Part shown: positions 46,051 to 56,363 of the stretch, piece after piece
Layout of the letters: every line of letters starts with the position of its first letter
How positions within the stretch are numbered: position 1 is the first letter of the stretch
Source of the DNA: Achatina immaculata
Lineage: Eukaryota > Mollusca > Gastropoda > Stylommatophora > Achatinidae
DNA length: 64,000 nt
Assembly (NCBI GenBank): GCA_009760885.1
Contig: CM019707.1
Location: forward strand, 35,732,145-35,796,144
Direction of reading: 5' to 3'
Translations under genes and position numbers: made by a program
Notes under the pieces: model-generated
Databases searched by the model: none
Told to the model about the DNA's origin: nothing
The model's input: only the letters and a program-made list of their open reading frames with translations

Positions 46051-47460
46051 ACTGTATGTCACTAAAAAAAAAAAAAGTCCTTTATCAAGTGCTTTGTTTG
46101 CAGTACATGGTAGCGCATCATACATAACTGTTAGCCGCTGTACCTCCAGGTCTTGAACAAAATAAATTCTTAACTTTGTACTGGCAGTGGAAATTTAAAC
46201 ACCAGCGTTAGACAGAGCTAATCTGTAATCCAATTTATGCTGTAATACTTCCTGGAGTGAGTCACTTCTGGGTAATTTTTGTCTTTATAAACCTTTTGAA
46301 TATTGAACTTTGATTGTTGACAATCCATAATTTGCTTTTTGTTTTGTTTTTTTTTCATGTAAAGCAAAAAGTGTTCAGTCATTTTTTTTCTTCCCAGCTT
46401 TGTCCAGCATTAAATACAAATTTTCTTCTTTTCTTTTTCTCCCCCTCTCTTCTTTGCCATTTTGGAATGATGCATATTTTATGTGGTCATGAAGTTCTGA
46501 GATAGCATTTGACCTTTCAGGACAAGCCAAGTGTTGCTTGTTCATGTTGCCAGGATGTTCATGACTTCTGTGTACTTGTAAATGCTAATTTTAAATGTGC
46601 TGTAATTACAACAGTTGACTTAAATGCTCAGTTGTTGATACTGATAATCTGTTCACAGTTTTCTGTTGCTTGCAAATCTGTGAGCTGTACAGGGCAGTAT
46701 CTTGATATTTTAATTGAATCAATTTTTGTAGCAATTTTTGATCATTGAATTTCTAAATATGTGACAGAGATAACCAGCCATTTTGTTGTATATTTTATTT
46801 TACCATTTTATCTGTGCCTTATCTTTGTTAGTGCCCATCTTAACTTTTTTTGTTGCGGACTTTGTTGTTGCTGTTGCTTGTTGTAGCTTTGTTGTTGTTG
46901 GTGTTATCTTTGTTGTTGCTTGTTGTAACTTTGTTGTTGGTGGTCTTATCTTTGTTGCTGGTTGTCTTAACTTTGTTGTTATTGTTATTGCCCTTTTTAA
47001 TGTTGTTATTACTGGTCTCATCTGTGTTGTTGCTGACATGTTTTTAGAATTAGCAAAATATAGCCCCCAAAAAAATTTTTTGTTCTTGCTGTGTATGTGC
47101 AGTTTAATCAAATTTTGTGTTGCAGAACACAAGCCCTCAGTGAGCACATTCTTGGATTGCTTGTCTGATCATTTTAGACTTCCTTTTTCTTTAAATTCTT
47201 TCATTCGTGTTTTTCCGAGTCTTCAACTGTTTATTTGTCTGTGAAGATTCCCGGAATAAACTTCGGCTTGCTGTGTCTGAACCCAGCTCTATCAACACTT
47301 ACTTGTTACTCTGCCTGACCCAAAGTTCCGTGCTTGTAATCATGTATGTTTATCTACTCTTTTTTGTATAAAGAAGGAGGAAAATAAACAAGGAACGGGA
47401 TTCTTACTCTTACAAAAAAATATAAAGAACATGAATGTGAGAAAAAGTAAGTTCAGGGTA
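46051..47460. other. Intergenic sequence with a GTT-rich tract
   Basis: 46855-47030 is a degenerate TTGTTGTTG-type tract that produces V/L-rich or T-rich open frames by composition alone. No gene recognised. Confidence 0.5.
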
Positions 47461-47464
47461 CACT

Positions 47465-47622
47465 GACAGACAGTTTAACTTGACTGAGAGTTGAATCTGA
47501 GTTATACCTGAGTGAGAGTTGAACCTGACTGAGTTATAGTTGACTGGGAGTTGAACCTGACTGAGTTATAGTTGACTGGGAGTTGAACCTGACTGAGTTA
47601 TAGTTGACTGGGAGTTGAACCT
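47465..47622. repeat. About 32-bp minisatellite, 4-5 copies
   Basis: Units contain GGGAGTTGAACCTGACTGAG and TTATAGTTGACT. Confidence 0.92.
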
Positions 47623-48284
47623 TCAGGTAGGATGGGCAGGTACTAATCATAAGAGGACAGAACCTGGTCACTTGTAAGTTTTCCTTTGCTCGTACTTGTC
47701 CGCTGTTTTCTAGATTTTCAGACCTCCTGTATTCTATATTTTTCTACTTCACTCTGAATGTGCCTTGACATGTCAGCTGTTGGTTGCTGAATTTTGCATT
47801 AGAGAATTGTTTATGACAAGATTTTGACCACTGTTTTTGTTCTCCTCATGTTTCCATGTAGAGCAGAACTAGCCTGGAATGTGGAGTGAATATTCTTATT
47901 TTTGTATTCATCATGATTTATTTTGCTTGCTGCCAAAACAAATTAAACATTACTTTTTGTCTTGGATGTCTGGTAGTTGACATATTTGTGCTTTATGAGG
48001 CAGCTGTTTGTGTGATTTCAGTTAAAACCAGATCTAACCGGACCATTGCTGCATCTGTAAACACTGAATGTAGATCATGCAGTGCTATCACAAAACTAGC
48101 TTTGAAAAGCATGCAGACTTTAATATTTACACTGCATGATTGGTAGAAGCTCCAAGTAAGATACTTATTTGTGCTTAATTTACATAAATAATAATTTTGC
48201 TAAGATTTACACAGTCCATGTTTGGCATTGTTGCTGTTTAATATCTTTTAATGTGGCAGAATTATTAATCCTGCCAGCCGCGGA
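47623..48284. other. Intergenic sequence, nothing recognised
   Basis: The 86-codon frame at 47886 shows no family motif. Confidence 0.45.
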
Positions 48285-49735
48285 AGTAGAGTATAACAAA
48301 AGAGTATGAGCTATGTAGCAGAGTATAACAAAAGTATAAGCTATGTAGCAAAATGTATAAACTAGGAAAAAAGTAGAGAAAGCTTTATTATTTAACAAAT
48401 ACAAAGTCGTGACGTTTCTGAGTGAGCCTTAATCATACGAACACAAACAGGTCGAAGAATTAGAGAGAGAAGATAAAGTATAGGTGTATTAGAAGAAGAA
48501 AAGAGAGTTAAGACAACATTTGTTGCAGTGAAAATAACTTGGTAGAAGAATCAGAGAGAGGAGACAAAGTATAGGATCACATAAAACTATGTTAATGAAA
48601 TAACAAAAAAGGAAAAAAATTAATCAGGAAATATAATTAGAACAGAACTTATCTGAATATTTTAGACAGCTTTCAAATAATTCTTGGTTTTGCGCAATCA
48701 ACATAAACAAGAAGTGACTGTTACCATGGTGGTGGCGTATATGTTCTGAGAAGTGTAAAATAGTGCATGATTAAGTGTAAGAAATGTTGAGAGAAAAGGG
48801 ATGCACAGAGAAAAAGCAGAGAATTCTACAAAGGACAGGGATGATCAGAGAGTCAGTAACCTTGGGTGATGCTCTTAAGGGAGTAAAAAGTAGTGTTACA
48901 TAGTCGTGAATAGATAGGGAATTGTAATGTTAGATAATGGACAATGGAAGGGAAGGGATGGTAGTCTATATAGGAGAAGGTGAAATGAATGATTATGGCT
49001 GTGGTAGAGGAGTAGCAATGTGATGATGCATGAGGAGTCTAAACAAAGTGCAACATGTGATTGTGAGAATGAGAACGAGTATGATTGTGGAAGATTATGT
49101 GTAGCTAAATAAAGAGTTCAAACCATGTGGTTCCGGTGTCCCATAATCCTGAATTTAGCGGTTCTCAAGTGCTAAGCGGCTTGTGTCATCAGCGTGACAT
49201 TGTTTGATGGCCATTACCAAAAAATGAGATTACCCTCTATGGTTGGGGCCATTGAAATGATTAGAGACAGGTTTCGAAGGATGCTGGGTAATATCATACA
49301 GATGTTTCTGTATGCGGTCCCCTAGTCTGAGGCCATTTTCACCAATATAAGTTATCCTGCATCTTTTGTATATGATGACATATATAACATTACAGGACTC
49401 GTATGTGAATCCCTCATGGAGGGTCAGGATAGTTTTAGAGAAGCTGATTGTTGTCCAGACCACAGGGCAGGTGACACAGCAAGGGCGGTTACATTTTCTG
49501 GTTCCAGCATGGTTAAGGTTCCGCTTTAAGTGGCTGTGGATGAGGATGTCCTTGAGATTTGGCTCACGCTTGTATGCTAATAAGGGTGGATCAATATCAT
49601 GCGTTACTAAGCTATGCAGCAGAGTTTAACAAAAGTATAAGCTATGTAGCAGAGTATAACAAAAGAGTATGAGCTATGTAGCAGGGGATAACAAAAGAGT
49701 ATGAGCTATGTAGCAGAGTATAACAAAAGAGTATG
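48285..49735 (-). mobile_element. Penelope-like element, antisense, flanked by a short tandem array
   Basis: The - strand carries a GIY-YIG-like endonuclease segment, then on toward lower coordinates a variable region and an end with AATAATAAAGCTTTC. Both sides hold copies of a roughly 30-bp repeat with AGAGTATAACAAAAG and GAGCTATGTAGCAG (48285-48358 and 49605-49735). The reverse-transcriptase part is missing, so this is a truncated copy. Confidence 0.75.
49230..49463 (-). pseudogene. GIY-YIG endonuclease segment of a Penelope-like element
   Basis: Reads CNVIYVIIYKRCRITYIGEN, then RLGDRIQKHLYDI and KPVSNHFNGPNH. This is the usual spacing of a Penelope GIY-YIG domain: a VIYV/TYIG pair, an R-LGDR helix and a final H-F-N motif. 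The downstream sequence in a shifted frame continues IQDYGTPEPHGLN, matching the end of such domains. Confidence 0.8.
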
Positions 49736-49756
49736 AGATTTTTGTTGTTTTCTAGA

Positions 49757-50012
49757 TTTCTGTGGGCTCTTGAGTGTATTAGTTGTTAGTGCACTAGTTT
49801 ATCACGGGGAAGGCCTGTGGTTTGAGTCTGGCCTGAGACACCCAGGCTGTAGAAATGGGTATCTGGGGCTGGGGAAGGGAAGGCAGTCAAGTGTAGCACT
49901 TTATCATCAAGTATACTGACAGGTCAAGGAAAATATGGATGCTAGCACCAGATTCTCTAGGTGCTTCCGTGGTATAACTGGCTAACTTTACCTTACCTTC
50001 ACCTGTGCTTAG
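49757..50012 (+). mobile_element. tRNA-derived SINE
   Basis: A tRNA-like head (TTAGTTGTTAGTGCACTAG, then TGGTTTGAGTCTGGCC in the B-box position) is followed by a body with GGTCAAGGAAAATATGGATGC and a tail ending CTTTACCTTACCTTC. Body and tail match the SINE at 32230-32485. Confidence 0.75.
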
Positions 50013-50077
50013 TCTGGATTATTTAGTTAATTTCCTGTCAAGTGTTGCATGTTGTTTCACATGTGTTGTGCCTTTTA

Positions 50078-50483
50078 AACATTACCAACAATCACTAGAG
50101 CTTTGCCTGTTAATCATTACCAACCATCACTAGAGCTTTGCCTGTTAATCATTACCAACCATCACTAGAGCTTTGCCTGTTAATCATTACCAACCATCAC
50201 TAGAGCTTTGCCTGTTAATCATTACCAACAATCACTAGAGCTTTGCCTGTTAATCATTACCAACCATCACTAGAGCTTTGCCTGTTAAACATTACCAACA
50301 ATCACTAGAGCTTTGCCTGTTAAACATTACCAACCATCACCAGAGTTTTGCCTGTTAAACATTACCAGCTACCACTAGAGCTTTGCCTGTTAAACATTAC
50401 CAACCATCACTAGAGCTTTGCCTGTTAAACATTACCAACCATCACTAGAGCTTTGCCTGTTAAACATTACCAACAATCACTAG
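50078..50483. repeat. 35-bp minisatellite, about 11.6 copies
   Basis: Units contain ATTACCAACCATCACTAGAG and CTTTGCCTGTTAA. Confidence 0.96.
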
Positions 50484-50667
50484 ATACTTTTTTTGTAAAT
50501 GTGATTAATTGGTTTAGAGTTTTAAAAAATTTACAGTGATAGAAAGAATTCACAGCACATTACGAAGACACAAAAGTAATATGGATAAATGTGTTATTAG
50601 TAGTATTTTCAATGGGGACTACAAGGTATTCTCAGGAAGGTAAGATTTGGGACTAGGCTTATGTAAG

Positions 50668-51045
50668 ACAACAGATTCTTCCATCTTGTGTAGCTGCTAT
50701 GTTCAAATCTTGTTTCCTAGTTTATACGATTCTTCCATCTTGTGTAGCTGCAATGTTCAAATCTTGTTTCCTTGTGTAGAGGGTATAAGAGAAGCATCAC
50801 ATTATTATCTGGTTACTAGATGTAGAGGGTATAAGAGAAGCATCACATTATTATCTGGTTACTAGATGTAGAGGGTATAAGAGAAGCATCACATTATTAT
50901 CTGGTTACTAGATGTAGAGGGTATAAGAGAAGCATCACATTATTATCTGGTTACTAGATGTAAAGGGTATAAGAGAAGCATCACATTATTATCTGGTTAC
51001 TAGATGTAGAGGGTAGAAGAGAAGCATCACATTGTTATCTGGTTA
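50668..51045. repeat. Two short arrays: about 70-bp x2 and 46-bp x6
   Basis: GATTCTTCCATCTTGTGTAG occurs twice at 50668-50740. From about 50775, a 46-bp unit with GTATAAGAGAAGCATCACAT recurs six times. Confidence 0.92.
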
Positions 51046-51469
51046 CTGGCTGAAGATGGCTTCTACTCTTGTTTAGTTTTATACTAGGTTCAAATGAGTG
51101 GTGTGATAATGTTAGAGGAGAGCAGTATCGTGAGTACTACCTGATCTACCAAAAGTATCATCAAATTATACGTCCTATAATTAAATAAAGAAACAACCTG
51201 TTTTGCCCAGATTGCGTCCATAACAAATATGTTCAAAAGTTGCTGAATTTATCTCATTTTATGACATGTGTTCTGTCTGTCTGTCTCATTTAGAATCTGA
51301 ACAATGTTGCAAGGACATGCCATAACCATTGCTGAAGTTTACAATGCAAATAATATAATAAACAGAATATTGATGTTTTATATGTTAGTTCTTGTTTAAA
51401 AAGCAGACTGGGAACAATAATTATAAGTGGGCCTCTGCAAGCGTACAGTTTAAAGCCAAAGAAAGGGTT

Positions 51470-52010
51470 TTTACATCCTTCCCGTGCTGTTAAATATCAT
51501 TGGGCTTGCATGGTAGTTCACCGTGTTTTTATGTTTTCTGTGCCTTTTTCTACCTTGTCAAGGAATCTTAAGTTCATTAATTTAGTCTGTTTTAACAATG
51601 TTCTCTTTAGAATTTCATGTGGTCGGTCTCTTTTTATTTTTTTTTTCCACGTTATGTTCCATTTGATAGCTTGTTTTGGGATTCTCTGATTGTTTCTTGT
51701 CATCACAAGGCTGATACATATCTGTCTTGTCTCCTTCTTTTAATCGTTGATGAGACAAGGTGTTGTGTGCTCATCTTCCATATCTCTGCGTTTGTCTTGA
51801 ATTTTTCCATTGTATCCAAAGTATTTTCCTTAGATGTTTGTTTTTAAATGCATTTATTTCCTGTTTTGTTTTTTTTTTAGCCGTTTTCCAGCTTTTACAC
51901 GCATAAATAAGGATGAACAGTACATTTGAGTTGAATAATATTAAGTTTACTTTCATGCTTATAACTTTTGATTGCCATATTTTCTCAAGATTTTTAAAGG
52001 CCAGCGCTGA
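51470..52010 (-). mobile_element. LINE-B 3' fragment, antisense (duplicated at 53239-53779)
   Basis: The - strand shows LIYACKSWKTAKKKTKQEIN, AFKNKHLRKIL and IPKQAIKWNITWKKKIKRD, LINE-B C-terminal landmarks with many changes. An identical copy sits in the second unit of the tandem duplication. Confidence 0.8.
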
Positions 52011-52140
52011 AACAGGCGGACAAGTTTAGATATTTAGTGACACTACTCACCTCAGACGGAAGATGCCTAACTCAGATAAAGCAAGCCAAAATAACGTTTC
52101 AGAAAATGAAGAGCGCTCTGTGTAATAAATCACTGTCATT
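52011..52140 (+). mobile_element. LINE-D fragment between two LINE-B pieces (duplicated at 53780-53909)
   Basis: Reads DKFRYLVTLLTSDGRCLTQI and KMKSALCNKSLSLG, a segment just after the YADD region of a LINE of the A/D type. Confidence 0.7.
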
Positions 52141-52149
52141 GGGAGGGAA

Positions 52150-52780
52150 ATTTCTCAAGACGGAAAAATATACGTAGAAGGAGCAGCTGTTGATGAAGCA
52201 AACCAGTCTGCATACCTTGGCAGCTACATATACCAGGATGGTGGCACCAGGAAGGAAGTTAAATTGCAAAAGCAGCATTGTCCTTCAAAAATCTTGAGAA
52301 CATATGGAATTCAAAAGTTGTAAGCACAAAAACCAAGTTAAGATTATTCAATTCAGATGTGATATCCACCCTCATTTATGCATGTGAAAGCTGGAAATCA
52401 ATTAAGAAATAGACAAGAAATTAGACTCTTTTGAAAACAAATGCCTCATACTTTATTTACGAACACAGAGATAAGACAGATGAGCAAACAACAACCTGTT
52501 TCATGGGTGATCAGAAAAAGAAGATGGACATACGTAGGTCATGTGATGAGAAGAAACAATCGCAGGACGCCAATACAAGCTATCAAGTGGAGCACAACAG
52601 GCCGAAGAAAAAGGTCGACCACGTGAAACTCTAAAGAGGACATTGTTAAGAGAAGCCAGTTTAGTAGGCATTACATCCCTTGATGAAGTTGAAAGACTCA
52701 CAGAAAACAGGAAAACTTGGCAAAGAACTGTGCGGGCCTTATATGATATTTAACAGCACGAGAAGGATGTAAGACTGGGG
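52150..52780 (+). mobile_element. LINE-B 3' fragment, first duplicate
   Basis: Encodes the IYVEGAAVDEANQ region, then KQQPVSWVIRKRRWTYVGHV and MRRNNRRTPIQAIKW. A 2-bp deletion after GRRKR breaks the final frame here. Confidence 0.85.
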
Positions 52781-53918
52781 GTGAGGAAAAGAGTGCTCCA
52801 TTGTTATCTGGTTACTGGCTGAAGATGGCTTCTACTCTTGTTTAGTTTTATACTAGGTTCAAATGAGTGGTGTGATAATGTTAGAGGAGAGCAGTATCGT
52901 GAGTACTACCTGATCTACCAAAAGTATCATCAAATTATACGTCCTATAATTAAATAAAGAAACAACCTGTTTTGCCCAGATTGCGTCCATAACAAATATG
53001 TTCAAAAGTTGCTGAATTTATCTCATTTTATGACATGTGTTCTGTCTGTCTGTCTCATTTAGAATCTGAACAATGTTGCAAGGACATGCCATAACCATTG
53101 CTGAAGTTTACAATGCAAATAATATAATAAACAGAATATTGATGTTTTATATGTTAGTTCTTGTTTAAAAAGCAGACTGGGAACAATAATTATAAGTGGG
53201 CCTCTGCAAGCGTACAGTTTAAAGCCAAAGAAAGGGTTTTTACATCCTTCCCGTGCTGTTAAATATCATTGGGCTTGCATGGTAGTTCACCGTGTTTTTA
53301 TGTTTTCTGTGCCTTTTTCTACCTTGTCAAGGAATCTTAAGTTCATTAATTTAGTCTGTTTTAACAATGTTCTCTTTAGAATTTCATGTGGTCGGTCTCT
53401 TTTTATTTTTTTTTTCCACGTTATGTTCCATTTGATAGCTTGTTTTGGGATTCTCTGATTGTTTCTTGTCATCACAAGGCTGATACATATCTGTCTTGTC
53501 TCCTTCTTTTAATCGTTGATGAGACAAGGTGTTGTGTGCTCATCTTCCATATCTCTGCGTTTGTCTTGAATTTTTCCATTGTATCCAAAGTATTTTCCTT
53601 AGATGTTTGTTTTTAAATGCATTTATTTCCTGTTTTGTTTTTTTTTTAGCCGTTTTCCAGCTTTTACACGCATAAATAAGGATGAACAGTACATTTGAGT
53701 TGAATAATATTAAGTTTACTTTCATGCTTATAACTTTTGATTGCCATATTTTCTCAAGATTTTTAAAGGCCAGCGCTGAAACAGGCGGACAAGTTTAGAT
53801 ATTTAGTGACACTACTCACCTCAGACGGAAGATGCCTAACTCAGATAAAGCAAGCCAAAATAACGTTTCAGAAAATGAAGAGCGCTCTGTGTAATAAATC
53901 ACTGTCATTGGGAGGGAA

Positions 53919-54540
53919 ATTTCTCAAGACGGAAAAATATACGTAGAAGGAGCAGCTGTTGATGAAGCAAACCAGTCTGCATACCTTGGCAGCTACATAT
54001 ACCAGGATGGTGGCACCAGGAAGGAAGTTAAATTGCAAAAGCAGCATTGTCCTTCAAAAATCTTGAGAACATATGGAATTCAAAAGTTGTAAGCACAAAA
54101 ACCAAGTTAAGATTATTCAATTCAGATGTGATATCCACCCTCATTTATGCATGTGAAAGCTGGAAATCAATTAAGAAATAGACAAGAAATTAGACTCTTT
54201 TGAAAACAAATGCCTCATACTTTATTTACGAACACAGAGATAAGACAGATGAGCAAACAACAACCTGTTTCATGGGTGATCAGAAAAAGAAGATGGACAT
54301 ACGTAGGTCATGTGATGAGAAGAAACAATCGCAGGACGCCAATACAAGCTATCAAGTGGAGCACAACAGGCCGAAGAAAAAGAGGTCGACCACGTGAAAC
54401 TCTAAAGAGGACATTGTTAAGAGAAGCCAGTTTAGTAGGCATTACATCCCTTGATGAAGTTGAAAGACTCACAGAAAACAGGAAAACTTGGCAAAGAACT
54501 GTGCGGGCCTTATATGATATTTAACAGCACGAGAAGGATG
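53919..54540 (+). mobile_element. LINE-B 3' fragment, second duplicate
   Basis: As the copy at 52150, but with the extra AG, so the frame stays open through GRPRETLKRTLLREAS, SLDEVERLTENRKTWQ and ALYDI to its stop at about 54524. Confidence 0.87.
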
Positions 54541-54579
54541 TAAGACTGGGGGTGAGGAAAAGAGTGCTCCATTGTTACA

Positions 54580-54990
54580 CTGAGCCAGTTTTATGGATGC
54601 GAGGCACGGTCAGTCACTAATGAAGTACAGCGCCAACTAGGAGCCACTGAAGTGTGGTTCCTTAGAAGAATACTGAGAATACCACGGACAACAAAGAAAT
54701 CAAGTGAGGTGGTTCTGAGAGAGGCTGGAGAGACGAGACAGACAATAACACAAGCCAGAAAAAGACGATCCAAATTCTTAGGACACGTTCTATGGCGAGC
54801 AAGCTAGAATACATTGTGACAATAGAAAAGATAGAAGGCAAAAGAGACCAAAGCAGATAGAGAAAATGCTGGATGGATTAACTAAATGGCACGGACAAAA
54901 CACCAGCACAGCTTATAATCAGCACTTGGAGCAGGGAATTGTGGGAAAGCATGATAGCCAACACTAGTTGGCAGGATAATCAGATAGATA
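54580..54990 (+). mobile_element. LINE-D 3' fragment
   Basis: Carries, in several frames, EVVLREAGETRQT-like, KKTIQILRTRSMA, IEKIEGKR and SRELWESMIANTSWQ. It ends near a GATA run at 54982. Confidence 0.75.
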
Positions 54991-55224
54991 GATAGTGCTG
55001 CCTATGCAATTCCAATGTATTTTCTGAATTCCGGCCTTTTAGCCAAGATCAAAGCGTACTTCTGTGCTCTGTAGGATCTAGACTTTGATCGTTATTTTGG
55101 AACAGACAAGATGTTCGAGGCCCGCCCTGCACATTGAATGCCCGGGGTATGGCCCACATCTCGTTACGAGTGGACCCGGTTTGCAGTACCACCGGGCCAC
55201 GGCCTGTTGTTTTCGTCGTCTTAA
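54991..55224. other. Unassigned sequence, somewhat GC-rich
   Basis: 55080-55220 contains CCGGGGTATGGCCCACATC and CACCGGGCCACGGCCTG. It may be another small repeat. It ends at an A run that abuts LINE-A. Confidence 0.4.
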
Positions 55225-56325
55225 AAAAAAAGACCCTCTAATTGAATGGGCAAGAATACATAGCATGGTTGTAGGAAACAACTGGTTTAAACAACATCCC
55301 CGAAGACTAGCAACATGGTGCAGCCCAGACAAAAAGACTTTTAACCAGATAGACTACATATTAATCAACAAACGATTCCGCAATGCATTACTGACAACAA
55401 AAACCATGTCAGGAGCCGACTGCAATAGTGACCATGACCCACTCTGTGGAAAATTTAGAATAAAGCTAAAGAAAGCATGCAGAAAAGTGAGAAACATCAA
55501 ACTGAATACAGAACTCCTTAAAAATGACCAAGAACTGCGAGAACAATACAAAGGTATTATAACAAATAGATACAATGCAATAGCAAAGATAAATAGTATA
55601 GACGAACACTTGGCATTCTATCCACAAAACTGTTAAGGAGATAATACCACCAAAAAAAGGAAGCCTCTAAAAATAAATGGATGACAGGTGATATCTTAGG
55701 ACTGACGGACAAGAGGAGGAAGAGTAAAAATAGCCAAGAAAAATATAGCAAGATAAATAAAGAAATAAGATACAAATGCAGAGAAGGAAAAGCAGTGTGG
55801 TTAAATGAACAGTGCAGAGAGATAGAGGACTCTCATAATAAAGACAGCAAAAAACATGCACAAACGAATTAGTGAACTCACAGGCAGGAAAACAAAATAT
55901 ACCACAGGATGCCTGAAATCAAAAGAAGGTAAAATGTTAATGGGAAAAGAAGACATTGTGGACAGAGTACATCGGTGAGCTATATGGAGGAGAAAGACCA
56001 AAATTAACACCAGATATTGTAAACTGTGATGAACCACCAATACTTGATAGATCATAGATGCCATCAAACACATGAAGAAAGGAAAAGCGACTGGGCCTGA
56101 TAATATAACAACAGAAGAAATAGAGGGACTAGAGGAGACAGGAATAAAAATAATAACCAAGTTACTGAATGACATTTACAACAGTGGTTATATTCCCAGT
56201 GACCTGATTAAATCCATGTTTATAGCACTACCAAAGAAATCAGGTGCAAAGGAATGTGATGACCACCGGACTATTAGCCTCTCATGTTACATAACGAAGC
56301 TACTTCTGAGAATCATTATGAGAAG
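55225..56325 (+). mobile_element. LINE-A copy, truncated at both ends
   Basis: Begins mid-endonuclease with LIEWARIHSMVVGNNWF and KKTFNQIDYILINKRFRN, then SDHDPLCGKF, a linker with frameshifts, and the RT start KGKATGPDNITTEEIEGL to LLRIIMRRT. It is then cut off where the R2-type element begins. Compared with 11796-15742 it retains Gln where that copy has a stop. Confidence 0.88.
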
Positions 56326-56363
56326 AACAATTTATCTATACAGGTGATTATAAGGAAACGACC

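Larger units (their letters stand above)
51031..54570. repeat. 1.77-kb tandem duplication, nearly identical copies
   Basis: 51031-52799 and 52800-54570 match throughout, at an offset of 1,769. The one difference noted is a 2-bp indel near 52612 (AAAAAGG versus AAAAAGAGG). ATTGTTA stands at each edge and at the join. Confidence 0.95.

Noticed and set aside
46783..47244. Possible membrane protein rich in V, A and L
   Set aside because: It derives from a GTT-rich tract; the opposite strand gives a T-rich frame, and no splice or family support exists.
47880..48150. Short host exon candidate
   Set aside because: No family resemblance, and no neighbouring exon or phase support.
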